A stretch of 9,424 nt of DNA from an uncultured Phycisphaerales bacterium (lineage in GTDB: Bacteria > Planctomycetota > Phycisphaerae > WQYP01): assembly GCA_903868035.1 (NCBI GenBank), contig CAIPTQ010000382.1, positions 1 through 9,424 on the forward strand. Reading direction: 5' to 3'. The notes below the pieces were generated by a model that worked only from the letters and a program-made list of their open reading frames with translations, was not told the origin of the DNA and made no database searches. A program made the translations under genes and the position numbers. Positions 1 to 5,614 of this stretch are shown here, piece after piece (the stretch's first letter is position 1; each line of letters opens with the position of its first letter).

Positions 1-1
1 C

Positions 2-106
2 GGCGGCTGGACCGCCCCGGTCCATGTCATCAACCCCCACCTCACCGCCGAACAAATCACCGAAGTCAGCCAGCAGTTGTCCGCCATCCTCGCCGAAGAG
101 GTGTGA
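2..106 (+). CDS. C-terminal tail of an unidentified protein (partial)
   Basis: An open frame enters from the left edge and encodes 34 residues before a TGA at 104-106. It begins GGWTAPVHVINPH and ends with an amphipathic, probably helical segment rich in Glu, Gln, Leu and Ile (LSAILAEEV). Codons end mostly in C or G (GCC, ATC, CTC, ACC), matching the confident genes in this window, which supports a real reading frame. No family can be named from so short a tail. The gene is followed by a repeat-rich spacer. Confidence 0.6.
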   Translation, partial: GGWTAPVHVINPHLTAEQITEVSQQLSAILAEEV

Positions 107-121
107 GCGCTCCGTACACGA

Positions 122-348
122 GAGCCGCGGCAGCGCCGCCCATATGTATCGCCGAAGCGCCGCCCACAGGAGCCACGGCAGCGGCGGCCCGCTCCGATTC
201 AGGTAATGGCCTCCCCGTGCATGGAGCCGCGGCAGCGCCGCCCACAGGAGCCGCGGTAGCGGCGGCACGAGAGTAGCCCACGACAAGCGCAGCGCCGTCG
301 TGGGTTGTGCGCCCCCACAAATTGTGCCAAGCCGCGGAAGCGGCGCTG
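122..348. repeat. Cluster of six GC-rich REP-like repeat units
   Basis: A short unit close to GAGCCGCGGCAGCGSCGSC recurs at 122-142, 150-166 (5' truncated and diverged), 170-190, 224-244, 248-268 and 330-348. Two larger blocks, 156-188 and 234-266, match at 31 of 33 positions, differing only at 175/253 and 179/257, so the unit pair has been duplicated. Units contain short self-complementary stretches such as GCCGCGG. Family-level REP elements of this style are frequent between genes in planctomycetes; that comparison is from general knowledge and was not checked here. Confidence 0.7.
277..304. repeat. Hairpin with perfect 8-bp stem inside the repeat cluster
   Basis: CCCACGAC (277-284) and GTCGTGGG (297-304) are perfect inverted repeats around a 12-nt loop. 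There is no T-tract on either side, so a classical intrinsic terminator is not supported. It may be part of the neighbouring REP-like element, or it may stabilise the 3' end of the transcript of the gene ending at 106. Confidence 0.55.
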
Positions 349-425
349 GAATCTCCCCCCTCCCGTGACCCTCCCGGCAAAAGAACCATGCCCCGGCCCG
401 CCCGCTCGCCCGTATGAGGGTCAGG

Positions 426-490
426 GCAGTTAGGCAGTTAGGGGCGGTTATTGATTCCAGTCCCCTATGCCCCTTATCATGGGGGCCATA
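426..490. other. Tandem 8-mer and bulged hairpin upstream of the GYF_2/GspG gene
   Basis: GCAGTTAG is repeated twice in tandem at 426-441. Further on, TATGCCCC (466-473) can pair with GGGGCCATA (482-490) with one bulged C (486), giving an 8-bp stem and a short loop. These sit 45-110 bases upstream of the ATG at 535, in a 428-base gene-free stretch. I could not identify a convincing -35/-10 pair for the downstream gene. Whether the hairpin is regulatory or ends upstream transcription is unknown. Confidence 0.35.
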
Positions 491-534
491 TGTTCGCTCA
501 CAATAGCTGATGCTGTACTTTCGGGAGGAATTCC

Positions 535-1194
535 ATGGCGAATTTATGGTATTACCAGCAAGGCGACCAGCGGCTGGGCCCCGTTTCCGCCGAAGCTCTC
601 AGAGCACTCGCTGGTGCCGGTCAAATCCGACCCACCGACATGGTGATACGCGAGGATATGACCACGTGGATTGCCGCCAATCAGGCACGCGGGCTCTTTG
701 CTCCTGCCACTGTTCCTGCTTCCCAAGCCGCTCCGGTGACCGTTGAACCCAACACCCCTAAAAAAGCCTCCCTTGTCTGGCTCTGGGTTACTTTACCAAT
801 TATTCTGCTGGTCATTGTTACGTTTGAAGTGACCATCATTCTGCACAATCAGTCATCTCAGAGTAACATGAGTGCTAGACGTTTTGATGATTCACGGAGA
901 AAGGCGACCATTGCGGAAATATCCAATCTGAAAATGGCATTGGAAAATTTCGAGCTCGACAATGGCCGTTACCCTACTTCCAATGAAGGTCTTCAGGCTC
1001 TGGTTAAACGACCACCTGGAATGGACGCCACCTGGAGGATGCAAATGGACGAAGTGCCCCTCGACAAATGGGGCCACCCGTTTCAATATCAGGGGCCTGA
1101 TACTGCTGGCGAAGGCGAGTACAATATTATATCCACTGGCGGTGATGGCGAGTTCGGCACGTACGACGACATCGATAAGTTCACTCGTAATTGA
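535..1194 (+). CDS. GYF_2 (DUF4339) domain, membrane helix and GspG-like pseudopilin core protein
   Basis: This 219-aa protein has three parts. Residues 4-55 form a GYF_2/DUF4339 domain (LWYYQQGDQRLGPVS, then the usual WIAA segment). A Pro/Ala-rich linker leads to one transmembrane helix at about 79-103. Residues 119-217 closely match the C-terminal core of type II secretion major pseudopilin GspG: the LDNGRYPTSNEGLQALVKRP block (141-160), PLDKWGHPFQY (175-185), and STGGDGEFGTYDDI (200-213), which corresponds to the acidic Ca-binding loop of that family. The prepilin leader and its cleavage site (G followed by FTLIE) are absent; the GYF_2 domain and a plain helix take their place. Expected topology is GYF_2 in the cytoplasm and pseudopilin core outside. 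The start is set by GGGAGGAA at 523-530. No other secretion genes are nearby. Codon use is less C-biased than in the lpt-like and recQ genes. The domain call is strong; the function is unknown. Confidence 0.85.
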   Translation: MANLWYYQQGDQRLGPVSAEALRALAGAGQIRPTDMVIREDMTTWIAANQARGLFAPATVPASQAAPVTVEPNTPKKASLVWLWVTLPIILLVIVTFEVTIILHNQSSQSNMSARRFDDSRRKATIAEISNLKMALENFELDNGRYPTSNEGLQALVKRPPGMDATWRMQMDEVPLDKWGHPFQYQGPDTAGEGEYNIISTGGDGEFGTYDDIDKFTRN

Positions 1195-1520
1195 CGAGGC
1201 CGCATTCGCCTGCATTCAGGACTTTCAAGCTCGTTTGCCCCTGGGCTGGATCATCCTCCGCCGTCTGCGGCTCGTTGACAAACTCCACCCAATCCACTGG
1301 CATCGCCAACATTCACAAAATTCAAATTTCCTCAGTTCCGTTCGTGTACCATCATCCCACCCTCCCATCCTAATTCTGCCGCGCCAACACACCCCCTCAT
1401 CCGTGACCTCGTCTGGAACCTCGCAGGAATTACACCCGTCATCCTCATCCTCATCCTCATGCAGTGCCGCCGGTGCCCTCACTGGCGTGATTTGTTCTGG
1501 CAAATGCGTCTCCTTCGCCC
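1195..1520. other. Gene-free spacer of about 325 bases
   Basis: No frame here has both a credible start and the codon pattern of the neighbouring genes. The only structured elements seen are the TCATCC tandem repeat (1439-1460) and a short hydrophobic-looking open frame ending at 1524 without a plausible start codon. No hairpin terminator with a T-tract was found after the stop codon at 1194. Confidence 0.5.
1439..1460. repeat. Hexamer tandem repeat (TCATCC, about 3.7 copies)
   Basis: TCATCC is repeated in tandem through 1439-1460, 22 bases with no interruption. It lies in non-coding sequence about 60 bases upstream of the promoter of the toxin-antitoxin operon. Copy number could vary by slippage, but no functional link is visible. 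Confidence 0.6.
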
Positions 1521-1550
1521 TTGAGTAATCCGCCCGCGCACGCGTATGAT
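1521..1550 (+). promoter_or_regulatory. Predicted sigma70-type promoter of the MNT/HEPN operon with CGCG palindrome in the spacer
   Basis: The -35 candidate TTGAGT (1521-1526) and the -10 candidate TATGAT (1545-1550) are 18 bases apart, placing transcription start near 1557. A 10-base inverted repeat, CGCGCACGCG (1535-1544), fills the spacer and abuts the -10. That is a typical place for an autoregulatory operator in a toxin-antitoxin operon, although operator function is inference. This layout also argues against translation starting at the TTG at 1521, because that TTG is part of the -35. Confidence 0.6.
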
Positions 1551-1577
1551 TCAGTGGTTCTTGCGGAGTCTCTGGCC

Positions 1578-1868
1578 ATGATTCTACTCAACGACATGTT
1601 GTCGCGCCGCGCTGAAATCAAGCGCATCGCCGATCGCCATGGAGCCCGCCACCTGTCCGTCTTCGGCTCGCTGGCCCGTGGCCAGGCTACCGACACCAGC
1701 GACATCGACCTGCTCGTCGAACTCGACGCCAATCGCTCCTTGCTCGACCGTATCGCCCTCAAACACGACCTCGAAGACCTCCTCGGACGCCCGGTCGATG
1801 TCATCAACCGCAAATCGCTCAACCCCGCACTCTGCGACCAAATCCTCCGGGAGCGCGTGGACCTGTGA
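1578..1868 (+). CDS. mntA: MNT-type nucleotidyltransferase antitoxin (MntA family)
   Basis: This 96-aa protein is a minimal nucleotidyltransferase of the polymerase-beta superfamily. The diagnostic motif is [20 protein letters not shown]: Gly30-Ser31, then Asp42 and Asp44 as metal ligands, with Asp74 (GRPVDVI) as the likely third acidic residue. In characterised MntA-HepT systems this partner neutralises the HEPN RNase by transferring AMP units to a tyrosine of the toxin; all elements needed for that are present. The ATG at 1578 is preferred because GCGGAG (1563-1568) lies 9 bases upstream and the transcript is predicted to start near 1557. A longer TTG-started reading from 1521 lacks a ribosome-binding site and would begin inside the -35 box. 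The stop overlaps the start of the HEPN gene by four bases, as expected for a coupled pair. Confidence 0.9.
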   Translation: MILLNDMLSRRAEIKRIADRHGARHLSVFGSLARGQATDTSDIDLLVELDANRSLLDRIALKHDLEDLLGRPVDVINRKSLNPALCDQILRERVDL

Positions 1869-2194
1869 AAGACGAACGCCTATATCTCCGGCACATTCTC
1901 CAAGCCATCGGTCGTATCGAAGCATACACCACCCAAGGCCGTGCCGCCTTCGAGCAGAATCCAATGGCGCAGGATGCCGTGTTGCGAAACTGTGAAATCA
2001 TCGGGGAAGCCGCAAAACGAATATCTCCGGCACTGCGCGAAAAAACGCCCGAGGTTCCCTGGCGTGCGGTGGCCGGCTTTCGCGATGTCTTGATCCATGA
2101 CTATGACAACATCGATTTGAATGAAGTCTGGCTTGTCGTGGCACGCGATCTGCCAATTCTCAAGGCCGCGGCAGAACGGTTGGTCGCCCAATGA
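1865..2194 (+). CDS. hepT: HEPN-domain RNase toxin (HepT/DUF86 family)
   Basis: This 109-aa, mostly helical protein carries the HEPN signature R-x4-H-x-Y as RDVLIHDY: Arg73, His78 and Tyr80. Arg and His form the RNase active site in the family, and the tyrosine is the residue AMPylated by MntA in studied systems. The conserved helix [13 protein letters not shown] (42-54) is also typical of DUF86. Translation starts at GTG 1865, which overlaps the antitoxin stop codon as GTGA; this implies coupled synthesis in the order antitoxin then toxin. The gene is intact and full length for the family, so the module is probably active or recently so. Codon use is less extreme than in the flanking large genes, which fits mobility of such modules but does not prove it. 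Confidence 0.9.
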   Translation: MKDERLYLRHILQAIGRIEAYTTQGRAAFEQNPMAQDAVLRNCEIIGEAAKRISPALREKTPEVPWRAVAGFRDVLIHDYDNIDLNEVWLVVARDLPILKAAAERLVAQ

Positions 2195-2198
2195 CTCC

Positions 2199-2221
2199 CC
2201 ACGCTGCCGTATCAGCGGTGG
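2199..2221 (+). terminator. Hairpin directly after the HEPN gene
   Basis: CCACGCTG (2199-2206) pairs with CAGCGGTGG (2213-2221) through an 8-bp stem with one bulged G and a 6-nt loop, starting four bases after the stop codon. It lacks a following T-tract, so it is at best a Rho-independent-like or transcript-stabilising hairpin. Confidence 0.35.
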
Positions 2222-2274
2222 CGCGAACACCCCCCCGCCACCCGTCGGGCCGCACTCATTCTCCCCCGCCCGAA

Positions 2275-2304
2275 TGGACCAACCGCAACCACCGGTGGTA
2301 CACT
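2275..2304 (+). promoter_or_regulatory. Predicted leaderless promoter with 12-bp palindrome, upstream of the LptC/OstA-like gene
   Basis: TGGACC (2275-2280) and TACACT (2299-2304) are separated by 18 bases and each match four of six consensus positions. The expected transcription start falls at about 2311, next to the ATG at 2312, and there is no Shine-Dalgarno sequence in the CCCTCCC that precedes it. A leaderless transcript is therefore likely. The perfect palindrome ACCACCGGTGGT (2288-2299) covers the spacer end and the first -10 base and could be an operator. All of this is inference from sequence. Confidence 0.45.
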
Positions 2305-2311
2305 CCCTCCC

Positions 2312-5300
2312 ATGCTAAAAAGAATCGCCCTGTTCATCCTGGGTCTCGCCCTCATGCTGGGGGCCTTCCTCCTCTACCAGTACGTCAGCGGCCCCGACGC
2401 CCTCGGCGGCAAAAAGCCCAAACGCGGCCTAACCACCGGGCCCGCCACCCTCCCCATGTCCTATGAAGCCCGCGATGACAACGGCAACCTCCTGTACGTC
2501 ATCTCCGCCTCCAAATCCCCCGAACCCATTCGCGATGAAAACCAGAATCCGCTCCCCGGCCAGTTCCTGATGTCCAATCCCCTGGCCACTTTTTACGACC
2601 CGGGCCGCACCATCCAGGTCCGTGCCACAACTTGCCGCATGATCGTCGAACAAGGCCCCAAACGCGCCGGCGCCCCCGGCGCCCCCGGCGGCACCGCCCT
2701 GCCCAGCAAGCTTGACACCATCACCGTGCGCGAAGGCATGCTCGAAGGCGACGTCCGCATGACCATCAACCCCACCCTCGATGCCCCCCCCGTACCCAAC
2801 GACCTGCTCGCCGGCGGCCTCCGCGTCTACCTCGATGGCACCCTCCATCTCGATGGCATCAAGGAAGTCCTCACCACCCCGGGCGGCATCCACATCCGCT
2901 CCCAAAAAATCGACTTCGACGCCCGGGGCCTGCAACTGGCCTTCAATCGCAAGGCCAAACGCATCGATTTCATGGGCATCGACCACGGCGACAAGGTCGT
3001 CATCCGCGACCTCGACCCCAAAATGTTCTCCCTCGACGAAACCACCAAAACCGCCCCCGCGACCTCCACCAAGACCGCCCCCGCCGCATCCGCCACCACG
3101 CCGGCCGCCTCCCAGCCAGCCAAAGCCCCCACCACCTACCGCATGAGCTTCGCCCAGGACGTCAAAGCCGTCTACGGCGCCAACTCGCTCACCAGCGACC
3201 GGCTCTATCTGCTCTTCATGGCGGCGGGCGAACTTGCCGGCCCCGCCACCGCCACGGCGCCCGCCACCGGCGCGGCCGCCGCCCCCGCCCCCATCGCCTC
3301 TACCGCCCCCGTGCTGCGGATTCCCGATACCCCCGGGCCTATTGCCCCCGCCCGGGCCACCGACCTCGTCGTCAACTGGACCGGCCCGCTGGTCATTCGC
3401 CCCGCCGATGAGACGGACCTGAAACTCTCCGATGAACGCGATGTCGTGCTCGATGCCCAGGGCACCGCCGCCAAGCCCGTCCAGGTCAGCAGCGCCGGCA
3501 GCGGCCTGGCCGATGCCCGCTTCAACGTGCAGGCAGGCCGGCTGTGGTATCACAAGGCCGAGCAGCGCATACTGCTCACCCCCGATGCCTTCAAGAAGGT
3601 CATCCTCACCGACCTCACCCGCAATAACGTCGAGTGCGGCGAGCTTTCCATCAACCAGGCCGCCCGGCATGCCGTGCTCGGCGGGCCGGGCACGCTCATC
3701 TCCAAGAGCAACACCACCACCATGACGGCCACCTGGAAGACGCACCTGGACCTTGACCTGGAATCCACCCCCAACCCCGCCGATCCCAAAAAAACGCTCT
3801 TCGCCATCCGCCACGCCCTGCTCTACGGGGCCGCCGTCAAGTCCGACGCCTTCGACCTCAAGTGCGACACCCTCGATCTCCTCATCGCCAACAGCGTCGA
3901 CAAGGGCAAACAAATCCAGGCCCTCGATCACCTCATCGCCACTGGCAACGTCGTCGTCAACTCGTTCCGCAAGGGTGCCGGCCCCGCCGCCGGCCCCCAA
4001 AGCGGCATGCAGACCCGCCGCATGGAAATCTTCACCGAAAAACGCGCCGGCAAGCTCCTGCCCGAGCCTTCCCAGTTGCTCGCCGAAGGCGACGTATTCG
4101 CCTGGCGCTTCCTCGATAAAAACAAGGCCGCCGCCGCCGCCGATCCCGCAAACATCCAGAAGGAATCCATTGTCACCTCCAAGCTGGTCGCCACCCTTGT
4201 CTCCAACGATGCCGCCGCCACCGCCCCGGCCACCGCGCCCGGTAACGACCTGGCCTTCATGGGCCGGATCGACGTCTCCCACTTCCTCGCCAGCAACGGC
4301 GCCAAAGTCGAAATCACCCCCCCGCCGTCTTCCAAGTCCGAAATGATCGTCGCCACCGCCGCCACCCTCGACGCCTTTCCCCTCAAGGGCGACAAGGGCA
4401 CCGCCACCCTCCTCGCCGCCGCCGGCGGCCCTCCCGTCCGCGTCACCATTGGCGTCAACGCCATCGAAGGCCGCACGATCAACCTCGACCAGAACGCCAA
4501 ATCCATCCAAGTCCCCGGCCCGGGCACCTTCAACTTCACCCTGCCCCCCAACAAAACCCGCAAAACCGCCACCCCCATGATCGTCACCTGGCAGGAAAGC
4601 ATGGCCTACGACGACCTCAAACACCTGGCAATCTTCACCGGCAAGCCCGTGGCGCGCATTCTCGCCGCCGACGCCGCCGCGCCCGACCAGTCGGATCAAT
4701 CCCACCTCGCCTGCGAAAACACCCTCACCATCCAGCTTAAAACCATCGCCCCCGCCTCCGCCCCCGCGGCCTCCGCGCCCGCCGACCCCCTCGCCTTCGG
4801 CAACATCGACCTCGACTGGATGCAGGCCGACGGCAACGTCGAGGCCTTCGGCTCCCAACTCGGCCCCGACAACAAACTCCTCACCCGCCTCCGCATCAGC
4901 GTCCCCAACCCCACCGGCAAACTCGGCTCCCTCCGTTACAGCAAATCCGATAACAACTTCGTCGTTGACTGCCCCGGCGCGCTCGTCATCGACAACTTCC
5001 GCCCCGACAAGGCCGGCGAACTTGTCAGCTCCGCCGGCACCAGCATCTTCGGCTGGAAGGGCGGCCTCAAATACGACGGTGCCGCCAACACCATCACCTT
5101 CTCCCAAAATGTCGATTTCTTCTTCCAGCCCCTCAAGCCCTTCAGGTTCGCCAATGACCTCTCCGGCGGCGCCGCCTCCGCCCCGGCCGCCGGCTCGCGG
5201 CCCCTTGATATGATCTACCTGCACACCCCCGACAAGCTCATCGCCACGCTCACCAAGCCCAAGGATTCCACCGGCAAAACCATCGACAGCCCCATTGGCT

Positions 5301-5614
5301 TCGGTGCCGGCGGCAACCAGGATGTCTCCAAGGTCGATGCCACCGGCGGTCCCGAGTTCCTCGTCGGCTATCGCACACCCGCCGGCAACATGGACCCCAA
5401 CATCGCCTACCGCGTCGCCGGCGACGCCATGACCTTTGATGTCCCCGCCCACATCGCCTATATGTTCGGCAAGGGCGAGGAACCCGCCGTCGCCGAACAG
5501 CCCGCCACCGGCCGGCGCATGACCGGCAAGAACATCAAGTTGGACATGACCAAGGATAAAATGTTCTTCCAAGTCGAAGGGATTCAGGGCAATCTCACCG
5601 GCTTCGGCGGATGA
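2312..5614 (+). CDS. Giant LptC/LptA (OstA)-like membrane-anchored envelope protein
   Basis: This 1100-aa protein begins with a short basic stretch (MLKR) and a hydrophobic helix at residues 4-24, like the anchor of LptC. The segment after it (FLMSNPLATFYDPGRTIQVRA, split here as FLMSNPLATFYD and GRTIQVRA) resembles the LptC beta-jellyroll start. Later segments repeat the OstA/LptA-like rhythm: VKAVYGANSLTSDRLYLLF, HLIATGNVVVNSF with RMEIFT, LLAEGDVFAW, MQADGNVEAF and ITFSQNVDFFF. Ala/Pro/Thr-rich linkers at about 243-275, 308-333, 632-646, 812-828 and 952-964 break it into modules. LptC is about 190 aa and LptA about 185 aa in proteobacteria, so this is several times longer. The likely role is in carrying lipopolysaccharide or another amphiphile across the periplasm; this is inference. 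Start at ATG 2312; no Shine-Dalgarno sequence. The stop overlaps recQ by ATGA. Gene neighbours such as lptB are absent from the window. Confidence 0.7.
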   Translation: MLKRIALFILGLALMLGAFLLYQYVSGPDALGGKKPKRGLTTGPATLPMSYEARDDNGNLLYVISASKSPEPIRDENQNPLPGQFLMSNPLATFYDPGRTIQVRATTCRMIVEQGPKRAGAPGAPGGTALPSKLDTITVREGMLEGDVRMTINPTLDAPPVPNDLLAGGLRVYLDGTLHLDGIKEVLTTPGGIHIRSQKIDFDARGLQLAFNRKAKRIDFMGIDHGDKVVIRDLDPKMFSLDETTKTAPATSTKTAPAASATTPAASQPAKAPTTYRMSFAQDVKAVYGANSLTSDRLYLLFMAAGELAGPATATAPATGAAAAPAPIASTAPVLRIPDTPGPIAPARATDLVVNWTGPLVIRPADETDLKLSDERDVVLDAQGTAAKPVQVSSAGSGLADARFNVQAGRLWYHKAEQRILLTPDAFKKVILTDLTRNNVECGELSINQAARHAVLGGPGTLISKSNTTTMTATWKTHLDLDLESTPNPADPKKTLFAIRHALLYGAAVKSDAFDLKCDTLDLLIANSVDKGKQIQALDHLIATGNVVVNSFRKGAGPAAGPQSGMQTRRMEIFTEKRAGKLLPEPSQLLAEGDVFAWRFLDKNKAAAAADPANIQKESIVTSKLVATLVSNDAAATAPATAPGNDLAFMGRIDVSHFLASNGAKVEITPPPSSKSEMIVATAATLDAFPLKGDKGTATLLAAAGGPPVRVTIGVNAIEGRTINLDQNAKSIQVPGPGTFNFTLPPNKTRKTATPMIVTWQESMAYDDLKHLAIFTGKPVARILAADAAAPDQSDQSHLACENTLTIQLKTIAPASAPAASAPADPLAFGNIDLDWMQADGNVEAFGSQLGPDNKLLTRLRISVPNPTGKLGSLRYSKSDNNFVVDCPGALVIDNFRPDKAGELVSSAGTSIFGWKGGLKYDGAANTITFSQNVDFFFQPLKPFRFANDLSGGAASAPAAGSRPLDMIYLHTPDKLIATLTKPKDSTGKTIDSPIGFGAGGNQDVSKVDATGGPEFLVGYRTPAGNMDPNIAYRVAGDAMTFDVPAHIAYMFGKGEEPAVAEQPATGRRMTGKNIKLDMTKDKMFFQVEGIQGNLTGFGG

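Noticed and set aside
24..389. Short open frames on both strands across the repeat cluster.
   Set aside because: They are translations of the GC-rich repeats and overlap the tail of the real left-edge gene in other frames.
1400..1524. A possible small hydrophobic protein or gene remnant in the frame ending TGA 1522-1524 (reads DLVWNLAGITPVILILIL, then a Cys/Arg/Trp-rich tail).
   Set aside because: No usable start codon in that frame except an ATG leaving 21 residues, and the hydrophobic run is produced by the TCATCC tandem repeat. Could be a decayed gene end, but support is too thin.
962..1528. A 188-codon + strand frame overlapping the end of the GYF_2/GspG gene and the spacer.
   Set aside because: It lies in another frame of a confident gene for most of its first half and then becomes Ser-rich low complexity; no ribosome-binding site or domain.
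1521..1577. A longer MNT protein starting at TTG 1521.
   Set aside because: No ribosome-binding site precedes it, and the TTG is part of a good -35 element paired with TATGAT at 1545-1550. ATG 1578 has GCGGAG upstream.
2429..5572. A 1047-codon open frame on the - strand opposite the LptC/OstA-like gene.
   Set aside because: It is a shadow of C-ending codons on the + strand: the product is a low-complexity run of Gly, Glu, Asp, Val and Ala with no domain. The + strand frame has a membrane anchor and recognisable strand repeats.
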